From NCBI GenBank assembly GCA_011525905.1, contig WYBK01000014.1, positions 1 to 39,485 of the forward strand: 39,485 nt of DNA, written 5' to 3'. Of this stretch, positions 8,945-17,551 are shown one piece after another. The notes under the pieces were generated by a model that worked only from the letters and a program-made list of their open reading frames with translations, made no database searches and was not told the DNA's origin. This DNA is from Acidobacteriota bacterium. Its GTDB lineage: Bacteria > Acidobacteriota > Thermoanaerobaculia > Multivoradales > JAGPDF01. Positions within the stretch are counted from its first letter, which is position 1. The number at the start of each line of letters is the position of its first letter. The position numbers and the translations under genes were made by a program.

Positions 8945-10366
8945 TTGACCGCCCTGCCGCGAGGGAGCATTCTGGAATCGCCGCTCACCGCGCGCCGGGC
9001 TGCGCCGCGAGCGACCGAGGAGCGCGCCCTGGCCCAACTCGACGCACCCACGACGATCGCCGACGGCGAGCGAGCTCTCCACCGCTTCGCCTTCGTCGTC
9101 CATCCGCTCACGCTCGGGTACATCCACAGCTACCCGCCCCTGCGCTGGACCCGGGTGCTGCCCGACGCGCTGGTCGAGACCATCGCCGCCTGGATGCCCC
9201 CGCGGCGAATGAGCAGGATCCGCGGCGGGCGCTCGCCCGAGACCGGGCAGCGCATCGAGGGGCTGCTCTACACGCTCGGCTCGACGCCGCGCCAGATGCT
9301 CGAGCGCGACCCCGACTTCACCTACCGCAGGCTGCTGGCGGCGGCGCGCGACGCCGCGCGACGCGGCGCGCGGCTGATGGGCCTGGGCGCCTACACCAAG
9401 GTGGTCGGCGACGCCGGCGTCACCGTCGCGGCACGCTCGCCGATCCCGGTGACCAGCGGCAACAGCCTGACCGTCGCGGCGACGCTCGAGACCGCGAAGG
9501 AGGCGGCGCGCCGGCTGCACGGCGAGGACCTGGGCCGCGGCCGCGCGATGATCGTCGGCGCCACGGGCGCCATCGGCTCGGTCTGCTCCCGCCTGATCGC
9601 GCGCGCGATCCACGACGTCGTGCTGGTCTCGATCGAGCCCGAGCGGTTGCGCGACCTGAAGGCGACGATCGAGGCCGAGACGCCCGGCGCCCGGGTCGAG
9701 ACCGCGCTCGCGAGCGACGCGGCGATCGGCGACTGCGACCTGGTGGTGACCGCGACCTCGGCGTTCGGCCAGCGCGTCGTCGACATCAGCCGCTGCAAGC
9801 CGGGGGCGGTGCTCTGCGACGTCGCCCTGCCGCCCGACATCGGCCCCGACGAGGCGGCGCTGCGCCCCGACCTGCTGGTGATCGACACCGGCGAGGTGGA
9901 GATCCCCGGACCGGTCGATCTCGGCTACGACGTCGGCCTGCCCCCCGGCGTCGCCTACGCCTGTCTCGCCGAGGCGGCGCTGCTGGCGATGGAGGGGCGC
10001 TTCGAGTCGTTCACCCTGGGACGCGACATCCCGCCCGACCGGGTCAAGGAGATCTACCGGATCTATCGGCGCCACGGCTTCGCGTTGGCGCCGCTGCGCT
10101 CCTTCGGCCGCCTGCTCGGCGACGAGGACTTCGCCCGTCGGCGCGCGCTGGCGCGCGAGCTGACCGCCGATCCCGAACGGCTGGCGCGCCTGCGCGCCGA
10201 GGCCGCCGCCCGGCTCGCCGCCATCCCGCCGCGCGCCAAGGGAGTGACTTCGGCGGCCGCGCCCAAAGTCGCGCGACGGACGCGCGCCCGCCTCCGGCGT
10301 GACGCCGCAGAGGCCGCGGCAGCGCTCCCCGAGCCGGGCGGGACCCGCCGCCGCGCGGCTCGCTGA
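8945..10366 (+). CDS. Acyl-ACP-reductase-like protein (homologue of cyanobacterial AAR)
   Basis: Cyanobacterial AAR reduces acyl-ACP to fatty aldehyde with NADPH. This protein aligns with it segment by segment: [10 protein letters not shown] near the N-terminus, [10 protein letters not shown] (AAR: ALGGFTSIIF), [10 protein letters not shown] (AAR: FTTGNTHTAY), the Rossmann loop VGATGAIGS (204-212), and [14 protein letters not shown] (AAR: ACFAEAMLLEFEG). In that last motif C340 corresponds to the acyl-binding cysteine of AAR. At up to 473 residues it exceeds AAR (about 340), with a basic, Ala/Arg-rich tail after about 405. The start is uncertain: 8945 is a TTG without a good Shine-Dalgarno, and conserved sequence only begins near residue 45. 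It is divergent from the acpS-ligase-ACP-kbl cluster and converges on nadC 11 bp away. No aldehyde-deformylating oxygenase is present. Homology is convincing; substrate length is unknown. Confidence 0.78.
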   Translation: MTALPRGSILESPLTARRAAPRATEERALAQLDAPTTIADGERALHRFAFVVHPLTLGYIHSYPPLRWTRVLPDALVETIAAWMPPRRMSRIRGGRSPETGQRIEGLLYTLGSTPRQMLERDPDFTYRRLLAAARDAARRGARLMGLGAYTKVVGDAGVTVAARSPIPVTSGNSLTVAATLETAKEAARRLHGEDLGRGRAMIVGATGAIGSVCSRLIARAIHDVVLVSIEPERLRDLKATIEAETPGARVETALASDAAIGDCDLVVTATSAFGQRVVDISRCKPGAVLCDVALPPDIGPDEAALRPDLLVIDTGEVEIPGPVDLGYDVGLPPGVAYACLAEAALLAMEGRFESFTLGRDIPPDRVKEIYRIYRRHGFALAPLRSFGRLLGDEDFARRRALARELTADPERLARLRAEAAARLAAIPPRAKGVTSAAAPKVARRTRARLRRDAAEAAAALPEPGGTRRRAAR

Positions 10367-10377
10367 GGCCGCTCCGA

Positions 10378-11250
10378 TCAGCCGTCGAGGTCGAGCGCGA
10401 CGTCGAGCGCCGGGCTCGAGTGGGTGAGCGCCCCGACCGAGAGCAGGTCGACGCCGGTCGCGGCGATCGCCGCGGCGGTCGCGAGCGTGATTCCCCCGGA
10501 GGCCTCGGTGACCGCGCGACCGGCGACTCGCGCGACCGCGGCGGCGAGCGCCGGCAGCTCGAAGTTGTCGAGCAGGATCGCCTCGACGCCGAGCTCGAGC
10601 GCCTCGTCGAGCTCGGCGGCCGAACCGACCTCGACTTCGATGCGGACCAGGTGCCCGACGTGCGCCCGGGCGCGCTCGACGGCCGGGCGCAGGCCGCCGG
10701 CGGCGACCAGATGGTTGTCCTTGATGAGCACCGCGTCGTCGAGGCCGAAGCGGTGATTGGCGCCGCCGCCGCAGCGCACCGCGTACTTCTCGAGCGCACG
10801 CAGCCCGGGGGTCGTCTTGCGCGTGCAGACGATGCCCGCGCCGCTGCCGCGCACCGCCTCGACGAAGGCGGCGGTGGCGGTCGCGACCCCGCAGAGCCGG
10901 CCGAGCAGGTTCAGGGCCGTGCGCTCACCGGCGAGAATCGGCCCCGCCGGGCCGGCGAGCCGGGCGAGGGTCCGCCCCGCCTCGACGCGCTCCCCGTCGA
11001 CGGCCGCCGGTGCGATCTCGACCGCAGGATCGAGCAGGCGGAAGGTCGCGAGTGCCACCTCGAGCCCGGCGATCACGCCCGCCCGGCGCGCGACGACGGC
11101 GCCGCCGGCCCGCGCGCCGCGCGGCAGGACCGCGTCGGAGGTCAGGTCCCCGGCGCGCCCGAGATCCTCGGCGAGCGCCGAGCGCAGAAGCGGCTCGTAC
11201 TGCGGCGGATAGAGCGTCGGCAGACCCACGCGCGCGGCCTCCCCGTTCAC
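10378..11250 (-). CDS. nadC: Nicotinate-nucleotide pyrophosphorylase (quinolinate phosphoribosyltransferase)
   Basis: Converts quinolinate and PRPP to nicotinate mononucleotide, CO2 and PPi, the third step of de novo NAD synthesis. With the GTG start at 11250 it has 290 residues, a normal length. The GTG overlaps the nadB stop as GTGA, which decides the start; the longer upstream frame is Arg/Ala/Gly-rich and lies inside nadB. Motifs: the substrate-binding segment CTRKTTPGLRALEKYAV (142-158), GGGANHRFGL, IKDNH (176-180), IEVEVGS, and the C-terminal LLDNF and EASGGI loops that bind the phosphoribosyl group. Last gene of nadABC. Confidence 0.95.
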   Translation of the reverse strand: MNGEAARVGLPTLYPPQYEPLLRSALAEDLGRAGDLTSDAVLPRGARAGGAVVARRAGVIAGLEVALATFRLLDPAVEIAPAAVDGERVEAGRTLARLAGPAGPILAGERTALNLLGRLCGVATATAAFVEAVRGSGAGIVCTRKTTPGLRALEKYAVRCGGGANHRFGLDDAVLIKDNHLVAAGGLRPAVERARAHVGHLVRIEVEVGSAAELDEALELGVEAILLDNFELPALAAAVARVAGRAVTEASGGITLATAAAIAATGVDLLSVGALTHSSPALDVALDLDG

Positions 11251-12863
11251 CCGGCGAGCGACCGCTCGGCCGCGCCCGGCGCGCCCGCCGCCGCCGGCAC
11301 GAACCGCGCGGCGAGCGCCCGCTCGTCGACTCGCGGCAGCAGCGCGAGGCGCCGACACTGCGCCGCGTCCTCCGCCGGAAAGTCGGAGCGGAAGTGCGCG
11401 CCGCGGCTCTCTCGGCGGGCGAGCGCCGCGGTGGCGATCAGCCAGGCTCCGGTCAGCAGCGACCGCGCCTCGCTCGCCCCGGGGGGCAGCCGCTCGTGCA
11501 GGCGCTCGAGCCGCGCGATCGCCGCGGCGAGTCCCTCCTCGGCGCGCACCAGCCCGATTCGCTCCCAGGCCAGGCGACGCACCTCGGCGCGCAGCGCCGG
11601 CGCCGCCCGCCGCGGGTCCGTGCCGGCCCGCGGCGGCCGCGCCGCGACCAGCCGCACCGGCCTCTCGGGGGAGCTCGCGCCGGCATCCTGCGCCACGCGG
11701 GCGCCGAAGACCAGCGCCTCGAGCAGCGAGTTGGAGGCGAGCCGGTTGGCGCCGTGCACCCCGGTCGAGGCGACCTCGCCGCAGGCCCAGAGGCCGGCGA
11801 CGCTCGTCCGCCCCCAGCGGTCGGCCTCGACTCCCCCCATGTGGTAGTGCGCTGCCGGGGCGACCGGGATCGGCTCGACGCGCGGGTCGAGGCCGGCGGC
11901 GCGGCAGATCTCGAAGACCGCCGGGAAGCGCTCCGGGAAGCGCTCGCCGACCGCCCGGCGGGCGTCGAGGAAGACTCGCCGCCCAGCCACCAGGCGCCGC
12001 CAGATGGCGCGCGCCACGACGTCGCGCGGCGCGAGCTCGGCGCCTTCGTGCTCGCCGGGCATGAATCGCTCGCCCCGGTCGTCGACCAGCCAGGCGCCCT
12101 CGCCGCGCAGCGCCTCCGTCAGCAGCGGCCGCGGGTCGAAGCGCTCCGCGGCGAGCGCGGTCGGGTGGAACTGCACGAACTCGAGGTCGACCAGCCGCGC
12201 GCCCGCCGCGGCGGCGAGCGCCAGACCGTCGCCGGTCGCTTCGCGCGGGTTGGTGGTCGCCGTCCAGATCTGGCCGCAGCCGCCGGTGGCGAGCACGACG
12301 CGCGGCGCCAGGTGGAGCTCCCGCCCTCCCCCCGGACGGATCGCCTCGACGCCGTAGACGCCGCGCTCGCCGACCAGCAGACGGGCGGCGAAGCGCCGTT
12401 CGAAGCGAGCGATCGACGGATGGCGGGCGACCTGGGTCGCCAGCGCGCGGACCAGCTCGGCGCCGGTGCGGTCGCCGTGCGCGTGCAGGATCCGGTCGCG
12501 GCTGTGCGCCGCCTCGCGGCCGAGCGCGAGCTCGCCGGCGGCGTCGCGGTCGAAGTCGGCGCCGGCCGCGATCAGCCGACGGATCGCGGCGACGCCGTCG
12601 CGCGCCAACAGCTCCGCCAGCTCGGCATCGACCAGCCCGGCGCCGGCCGCCACCGTGTCGGCCGCGTGCCGCGCGGGAGTGTCTCGGCCGCCGAGCGCCA
12701 CGGCCACGCCGCCCTGCGCCCAGTCGCTGGCGGAGCCGGCGCCGACCGTGGCCTTGGTCAGCAAGTGCACCCGGCGCGGAGCCAGGCCGAGCGCCGCCGC
12801 CAACCCGGCCACGCCGGTGCCGACGACCAGGGCGTCGGCGCGGAAGACCTCGAGGGCGCTCAC
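11247..12863 (-). CDS. nadB: L-aspartate oxidase
   Basis: FAD enzyme that oxidises L-aspartate to iminoaspartate, the substrate of NadA. 538 residues from a GTG at 12863, against 540 in E. coli. The N-terminus has the FAD fold [19 protein letters not shown], followed by [16 protein letters not shown], typical of NadB. Further motifs are [51 protein letters not shown] and the C-terminal [12 protein letters not shown]. The GTG overlaps the nadA stop as GTGA, and its own TGA overlaps the nadC GTG in the same way, so the three genes are translationally coupled. A longer open frame reaching into nadA is a shadow. Confidence 0.96.
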   Translation of the reverse strand: MSALEVFRADALVVGTGVAGLAAALGLAPRRVHLLTKATVGAGSASDWAQGGVAVALGGRDTPARHAADTVAAGAGLVDAELAELLARDGVAAIRRLIAAGADFDRDAAGELALGREAAHSRDRILHAHGDRTGAELVRALATQVARHPSIARFERRFAARLLVGERGVYGVEAIRPGGGRELHLAPRVVLATGGCGQIWTATTNPREATGDGLALAAAAGARLVDLEFVQFHPTALAAERFDPRPLLTEALRGEGAWLVDDRGERFMPGEHEGAELAPRDVVARAIWRRLVAGRRVFLDARRAVGERFPERFPAVFEICRAAGLDPRVEPIPVAPAAHYHMGGVEADRWGRTSVAGLWACGEVASTGVHGANRLASNSLLEALVFGARVAQDAGASSPERPVRLVAARPPRAGTDPRRAAPALRAEVRRLAWERIGLVRAEEGLAAAIARLERLHERLPPGASEARSLLTGAWLIATAALARRESRGAHFRSDFPAEDAAQCRRLALLPRVDERALAARFVPAAAGAPGAAERSLAG

Positions 12864-13882
12864 CGACCGCTCCCCCGGCCGACCTCGAGCATCCGCTCGA
12901 CGGCCCGGCGCGCGCGGCGCGCGACCTCGGGATCGACCGTCACCTCGTGGGTCATCGTCTCGAGGCTGCGCAGGACCTTGGGCAGAGTGATCCGCTTCAT
13001 GTGCGGGCAGAGGTTGCAGGGGCGGACGAAGTCGACCTCCGGGTGCGCGGCGGCGACGTTGTCGCTCATCGAGCATTCGGTGATCAGCACCACGCGACGC
13101 GCGCCGGAGCGTCCGACTTCGTCGATCATTCCCGAGGTCGAGCCGACGTAGTCGGCCTCCGCCAGCACCTCCGGCGGGCACTCCGGGTGGGCGAGCACGT
13201 GGAGCGCCGGATCGAAGCGGCGCATCGCGCGGATCTCCTCCGCGGTGAAGCGCTCGTGCACCTCGCAGTGGCCGCGCCAGAGGACGAGCTCGACGCCGGT
13301 GCGCCCGGCGACGTACCGGCCGAGATACTCGTCGGGCAGGAAGATCACCCGGTCGCTGCCGAGCGACTCGACGACCTCGACGGCGTTGGCCGAGGTGCAG
13401 CAGACGTCCGACTCCGCTTTCACCTCGGCCGACGTGTTGACGTAGGTGACCACCGGCACCCCGGGATAGCGCTCCCGCAGCAGGCGGACGTCGTCCCCGG
13501 TGATCGAAGCGGCGAGCGAGCAGCCCGCCTCGAGGTCGGGGATCAGCACCGTCTTGTCGGGCGCTAGGATCTTCGAAGTCTCGGCCATGAAGTGCACGCC
13601 GCACTGCACGATCACCCGGGCGTCGCAGGCGGCGGCCTGCCGGGCGAGGCCGAGCGAGTCGCCGACGTAGTCGGCCACCCCGTGGAAGATCTCCGGCGTC
13701 TGGTAGTTGTGGGCGAGGATCACCGCCCCCCGCTCGCGCGCCAGGCGGCGGATCGCCGCGACGTAAGGGGCGTGCACCGGCCATTCGACGTCGGGAATCA
13801 CCCGCGCCAGGCGCCGACGCAGGTCGGAGGTCGCGGCCGCGACCTCCGGGGTGTAGGCAAGGGGTGCGGCGGCGGTCGTCAT
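12860..13882 (-). CDS. nadA: Quinolinate synthase A
   Basis: Condenses iminoaspartate with dihydroxyacetone phosphate to quinolinate using a [4Fe-4S] cluster. 340 residues from the ATG at 13882, which follows GGAGGAGC; the 20-residue in-frame extension upstream was rejected. The three cluster ligands expected for the family are visible: C121 in [11 protein letters not shown]235 in HPECPPEV, and C292 (or C289) in [12 protein letters not shown]. Other landmarks are [41 protein letters not shown] and GSTSGMI. First gene of nadABC, with a leader of about 78 bases behind a strong promoter that carries a palindromic operator. Confidence 0.96.
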   Translation of the reverse strand: MTTAAAPLAYTPEVAAATSDLRRRLARVIPDVEWPVHAPYVAAIRRLARERGAVILAHNYQTPEIFHGVADYVGDSLGLARQAAACDARVIVQCGVHFMAETSKILAPDKTVLIPDLEAGCSLAASITGDDVRLLRERYPGVPVVTYVNTSAEVKAESDVCCTSANAVEVVESLGSDRVIFLPDEYLGRYVAGRTGVELVLWRGHCEVHERFTAEEIRAMRRFDPALHVLAHPECPPEVLAEADYVGSTSGMIDEVGRSGARRVVLITECSMSDNVAAAHPEVDFVRPCNLCPHMKRITLPKVLRSLETMTHEVTVDPEVARRARRAVERMLEVGRGSGR

Positions 13883-13962
13883 CGCGATGCTCCTCCGGTG
13901 CGTTGCCGGCCGCGGGGGACGCCGCGGCGAGCGCGCGCCCACCCGATCAACTCCGCGCGCAG

Positions 13963-13987
13963 AATTATCCTAGTTCTGAGCATAATT
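13963..13987. promoter_or_regulatory. 25-bp imperfect palindrome overlapping the nadABC promoter, predicted repressor operator
   Basis: The outer arms are AATTAT (13963-13968) and ATAATT (13982-13987). Matching extends inward as AATTATnCT and AGnATAATT, with a seven-base unmatched centre. The element covers most of the -35/-10 spacer and the whole -10, so a bound dimer would block RNA polymerase. NrtR, encoded in the next operon upstream, is the obvious candidate regulator. The pairing of protein and site is inference. Confidence 0.65.
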
Positions 13988-13995
13988 GCTGTCAA
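13967..13995 (-). promoter_or_regulatory. Promoter of nadABC
   Basis: On the minus strand: TTGACA (13990-13995, perfect -35), a 17-bp spacer, and TAGGAT (13967-13972, four of six -10 matches). The region is strikingly AT-rich for this window. Transcription would start near 13960, about 78 bp before the nadA ATG. Confidence 0.75.
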
Positions 13996-14050
13996 GGACC
14001 TGTCCCGCGATCGACGCGCAGGCGCCACTGCGCGGCTCTCCGGCGCTGGA

Positions 14051-15094
14051 TCAGGGCTCGGGCAGCGGATCGGTGCTGCGCAGACGGCGGGCGCCGACGG
14101 CCGCGAACCGGGCGAAGGCGGCCGCGGCCTCGGCGGTGAAGTCGGCGAGCAGCTCACCCGGGCGCTCCGGGTCGGGCACGGCGACCGCCGAGGTGGCGTC
14201 CTCGAGCAGCCAGATCCGCGAGGCGCCCCCTTCCCCCCGGCGCTCGAGCTCGGCCACCAGGTCGGCGACCGTGCTCTTCACGCAATGGCTCGCCGCCTGG
14301 CCGGCGACGATCAGCGCGTCGGCCGCGAGCAGCTCGTCGCGCAGTCGACGATTCGGCTCCGCGAGGCGCCGGCCGTCGTGCGCCCACTCGACCTCGGGCG
14401 AGAGCGCCGAGTAGTACTCGGTGAGCGGCGCCTCCCCCTTGACTTCGAGCGGTGCGTCGACCTGCCGGCACCAGGCGTGGAAGAGGCGCGCCTCCTGCAC
14501 CACGCCGGCCAGCGCGTGGCCGTCGCCGCCGGCCAGGCAGTGCGGCGGCCAGAGGTAGAGGCGATAGTGCCCGGTCGCCTCCAGCCGCTCGCAGTAGTCG
14601 AGTGCCTGCCGCTCGAGCCAGGCGAGGTCGCCGCCGGCGTGGACGGCGGCGAGCCCTGGGGCGGGCCGCGCCTCGCCCCGCCGGACCTCTTCGGCGGTCA
14701 CGGTCCGGTGGGCAGCGAGAGGCCTGCCCTCCCGATCGACCCAGAACTCGGGGAAGAAGATTTGGAATGGGCGGTGAGTGTCGAGCGTGCAGACGATTCT
14801 CGAGATGCGCCCGAGATTGCGGTAGACGAACTCGGCGATCCGGCGGTTGTCCTCGAGCGCTCCCCGGCCGCTGCGCCCGCCGACGTAGAGCGTGCCTTCG
14901 GGGAAGCAGAAGTCGCGCTGGACGTCCACCAGCAGCAGCACCACCCGCGGCTCGGCGGTCCCGGGACCGCGCAGCCGGTGCCGCGCGCGCCAGGCGTCGG
15001 CCGCGGCCGCGAGCGCCACCGGATCGGGCGTGTAGCCGAAGCTCTCGGCGCGCTCGGCGCGGTAGTGCGGCGGCAGCGGCAGCTCGCCCCTCAT
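14051..15094 (-). CDS. pncA: Nicotinamidase-like isochorismatase-family hydrolase, unusually long
   Basis: Probably hydrolyses nicotinamide to nicotinate for PncB. The catalytic triad of nicotinamidases is present: D57 in [10 protein letters not shown]219 in [16 protein letters not shown], and C271 in AASHCVKST. Metal-site candidates are D105 and H107 (TLDTHRP) and H185 (WPPHC). At 347 residues it is much longer than typical nicotinamidases (about 180-220). The extra length is an N-terminal stretch of about 50 residues and an insertion of about 70 residues (110-180) between the metal motifs. The ATG overlaps the pncB stop as ATGA, so it is coupled to nicotinate phosphoribosyltransferase, which strongly supports the role. 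A related amidase on another substrate cannot be excluded. Confidence 0.82.
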   Translation of the reverse strand: MRGELPLPPHYRAERAESFGYTPDPVALAAAADAWRARHRLRGPGTAEPRVVLLLVDVQRDFCFPEGTLYVGGRSGRGALEDNRRIAEFVYRNLGRISRIVCTLDTHRPFQIFFPEFWVDREGRPLAAHRTVTAEEVRRGEARPAPGLAAVHAGGDLAWLERQALDYCERLEATGHYRLYLWPPHCLAGGDGHALAGVVQEARLFHAWCRQVDAPLEVKGEAPLTEYYSALSPEVEWAHDGRRLAEPNRRLRDELLAADALIVAGQAASHCVKSTVADLVAELERRGEGGASRIWLLEDATSAVAVPDPERPGELLADFTAEAAAAFARFAAVGARRLRSTDPLPEP

Positions 15095-16608
15095 GCCGGC
15101 TCTCCGCCGTGGGCGGCGCGCGCCGCGAGAATCAACTCGGTCTTGGCCTCGTGCAGGCCACGCTCGAGGCCGACCGGATAGGCGTGCGGGTTGAGAAAGC
15201 GGAGCACGCCGGGGTGCAGCCGCGCGAGCTGGTCGCGACAGTGGGCGCGGACCGACTCGACCGGCGGCGGCTCGGCCACCACCTCGCCGTGCACGACCAC
15301 CGGCCGGAGCAGGTCGTGCCACTCCATCTTCTGGTGGAGCCGTCGGCGGCGGGTCGAGTCGAGCGGATCGACGATCTCGGGCGGGGGCGCGACGCCGAGC
15401 GACTCGTCCCAGATCATGTCGGCGACGAAGCCCCGGTCGTCGCCGAAGCGGCGCACCTGCAGCCGGCCCGGGGTGGTCGTCTTGGCGACCTGCTCGGACA
15501 GCTTGATGCGCGGCTGCCAGGGTCCCCCGCCCCGGCGCACCGCGGCGAGCTTGTAGACGCCGCCGAGCGCCGGTTCCTCCCAGGCGGTCACCAGCCGTGT
15601 GCCGACGCACCAGACGTCGATGCGGGCCCCCTGCTGCCGCAGGCTCTCGATCAGGTGCTCGTCGAGGTCGTTGCTCGCCAGGATCTGGACGTCGCCGAGA
15701 CCCGCGCCGTCGAGGAGCTTGCGCGCCTCGATCGACAGCCAGGCGAGGTCGCCCGAATCGAGCCGGATGCCGGCGAGCCTCGCCCCGCGGGCACGCAGCT
15801 CGAGGCCGACCTCGACGGCCCGGCGCACCCCTTCGAGCGAATCGAAGGTGTCGACCAGCAGCACGCAATTGCCCGGCTGCGCCTCGGCGTAGGCGCGGAA
15901 GGCCTCGATCTCGGAGTCGAAGGCGAGCACCCAGGCGTGGGCGTGGGTGCCGCGCACCGGCAGGTCGAAGGCCCGGCCGGCCATCAGGTTCGAGGTCCCC
16001 TCGCAGCCGCCGATCGCCGCCGCGCGCGCCGCGGTCAACGCCCCGTCGGGTCCCTGCGCCCGCCGCAGGCCGAACTCGACGACCGGCGCGCCGCCCGCTG
16101 CACAGACCAGGCGCGCGGCCTTGGTCGCCACCAGCGTCGGGAAGTTGACCAGGGTGAGCAGCGCGGTCTCGACGATCTGGGCGTCGAAGATCGGCCCGCT
16201 CACCCGCAGCAGCGGCTCCTGGGCGAAGACCACCGTGCCCTCGGGGAGGGCCTCGACGTCGCAGCGGAACCGGAAGCTCTCGAGCCGGTCGAGGAAGGCG
16301 CTCTCGAACAGCGGCCGGCCGTCGCCGCCGGTCAGGCCGGCGAGGTAGGCGAGATCGTCCGGCTCGAAGCGGAGCTCGCGCAGGTAGTCGAGCACCGCCG
16401 CGAGCCCGCAGGCGACCGCGAAGCCGCCGCCGAAGGGCAAGCGCCGGAAGAAGAGGTGGTAGACCGCCTCCTGCTCCGGCTCGAGCCGACGCCGCCAGTG
16501 GGCGTGCGCCATGGTCAGCTGGTAGAGGTCGGTCAGCAGGGCCGCCGACCGGCGGTAGAACCCGCTGGGGTAGCGGAGCGCCGGGCCGCTGCCGGGGGCG
16601 TCAGCCAT
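15091..16608 (-). CDS. pncB: Nicotinate phosphoribosyltransferase
   Basis: Makes nicotinate mononucleotide from nicotinate and PRPP with ATP hydrolysis: NAD salvage. 505 residues. N-terminal [15 protein letters not shown] and [17 protein letters not shown] are family hallmarks. [13 protein letters not shown] (178-190) and GTHAHAWV (220-227) follow; the second contains the histidine phosphorylated in this family. Further on are [25 protein letters not shown] and SNDLDEHLI, then a basic C-terminal domain. The ATG lies inside the 3' end of nrtR (8-bp overlap) and its stop overlaps the pncA-like start. It belongs to the lipB-nrtR-pncB-pncA operon. Confidence 0.95.
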   Translation of the reverse strand: MADAPGSGPALRYPSGFYRRSAALLTDLYQLTMAHAHWRRRLEPEQEAVYHLFFRRLPFGGGFAVACGLAAVLDYLRELRFEPDDLAYLAGLTGGDGRPLFESAFLDRLESFRFRCDVEALPEGTVVFAQEPLLRVSGPIFDAQIVETALLTLVNFPTLVATKAARLVCAAGGAPVVEFGLRRAQGPDGALTAARAAAIGGCEGTSNLMAGRAFDLPVRGTHAHAWVLAFDSEIEAFRAYAEAQPGNCVLLVDTFDSLEGVRRAVEVGLELRARGARLAGIRLDSGDLAWLSIEARKLLDGAGLGDVQILASNDLDEHLIESLRQQGARIDVWCVGTRLVTAWEEPALGGVYKLAAVRRGGGPWQPRIKLSEQVAKTTTPGRLQVRRFGDDRGFVADMIWDESLGVAPPPEIVDPLDSTRRRRLHQKMEWHDLLRPVVVHGEVVAEPPPVESVRAHCRDQLARLHPGVLRFLNPHAYPVGLERGLHEAKTELILAARAAHGGEPA

Positions 16609-17551
16609 GACTCTTCAATCCGGGCAGTCCGACGCCGGGCGCCGGTCGCTCGCGCAGCACGTCGCGGCGGAAACGGAAGAGCTCGGCCGGCCGACCGCCG
16701 GTGTGCGGGTTCTTCTCGCCGGTGCGCTCGACCAGCCCGCCCTCCTCGACCAGCCGGCGGAAGTTCTGCTTGTGCAGGCGCACGCCGGCCAGCGCCTCGA
16801 CCAGACGCTGCGCCTGGAGCAGAGTGAAGCTCTCCGGCAGGAGCTCGAAGACCACCGGTCGATAGCGCAGCTTGCCGCGCAGGCGGCCGAGCGCGCTGGC
16901 CAGGATCCGGCGGTGGTCGAGCGCCAGAGGTTGGCCGAGGCCGGCGCGGTCGACGCCGGTCGCGCCGGCGCCGTCGCGCTCCGCCTCGGCCGCCAGCCCC
17001 GACTCGTAGAGCAGCTCGAACCGGTCGAGCACGCGCTCGCCGTCCCACGGGGCGCCGTGCAGCCCGAAGGCGATCTCGGCGCGCTCGCGGCGCCCGGCCC
17101 GCTCCTGCCCGCCGATCGACGCCGCCAGCCAGCGCGTCAGCCCCGGGGCGATCGCGCGGTCGAGCGCGGCCGGCCGCCCCGCGCGCCAGTCCTCCCACGG
17201 GAGCAGGTCGTAGCACGCGACCCAGCGGGCGCCGCCGCCCCGGGCGAGCGGCGCCTCGCGCACCAGCGCGAGGTAGGCGATCGAGACGACGCGCGGCGCG
17301 CCGAAACGCTCGCGCGGATCGCGATTCCGGTTGCCGAAGGTATAGAGCTGCTCGACGTAGCCGAGGTCGAGGCCGCTCTGCTCCTCGACCCAGCGGCGCA
17401 GCGCCAGCTCGAGCGTGCGGTCGCGCTCCGGATCGAGCGGACCGGACGGCAGCGCGAGCCCGCCGTCGCCCTCGACCAGCAGGACGCGCGGTTCCTCGTC
17501 GGTCACGGCGACGATCACGCAATTCAAGCCGATGGCGAGCTCGGTGGTCAT
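16601..17551 (-). CDS. nrtR: NrtR-type transcriptional regulator (Nudix-derived sensor plus winged helix)
   Basis: NrtR proteins repress NAD-synthesis genes and usually sense ADP-ribose or related compounds with a degenerate Nudix domain. Here the Nudix fold spans about 1-150. The Nudix box (about 37-61, [25 protein letters not shown]) has R in place of the first Glu of the REUXEE core, so hydrolysis is probably lost. The C-terminal winged helix (about 215-295) has the typical [41 protein letters not shown] and [21 protein letters not shown]. 316 residues, longer than most NrtRs (about 220-250) because of a Gly/Ala/Asp-rich linker near 170-210. The ATG overlaps the lipB stop as ATGA. Likely targets are the nadABC promoter and perhaps its own operon. 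Confidence 0.88.
   Translation of the reverse strand: MTTELAIGLNCVIVAVTDEEPRVLLVEGDGGLALPSGPLDPERDRTLELALRRWVEEQSGLDLGYVEQLYTFGNRNRDPRERFGAPRVVSIAYLALVREAPLARGGGARWVACYDLLPWEDWRAGRPAALDRAIAPGLTRWLAASIGGQERAGRRERAEIAFGLHGAPWDGERVLDRFELLYESGLAAEAERDGAGATGVDRAGLGQPLALDHRRILASALGRLRGKLRYRPVVFELLPESFTLLQAQRLVEALAGVRLHKQNFRRLVEEGGLVERTGEKNPHTGGRPAELFRFRRDVLRERPAPGVGLPGLKSHG

Noticed and set aside
8399-10075. N-terminal extension of the ligase frame through acpS and antisense to the reductase gene (1125 residues in total)
   Set aside because: The ligase ATG at 8398 has a strong ribosome site and family length. The extension overlaps two well-supported genes in other frames.
14016-14033. Hairpin GCGCAG-loop-CTGCGC after the pncA-like gene as a terminator
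   Set aside because: The stem is only six bases with no T-tract. GC-rich sequence gives many such hairpins by chance.
15597-16148. Arginine/proline-rich plus-strand frames over pncB and other minus-strand genes
   Set aside because: No motifs, no ribosome sites and extreme composition; shadows of the coding strand.
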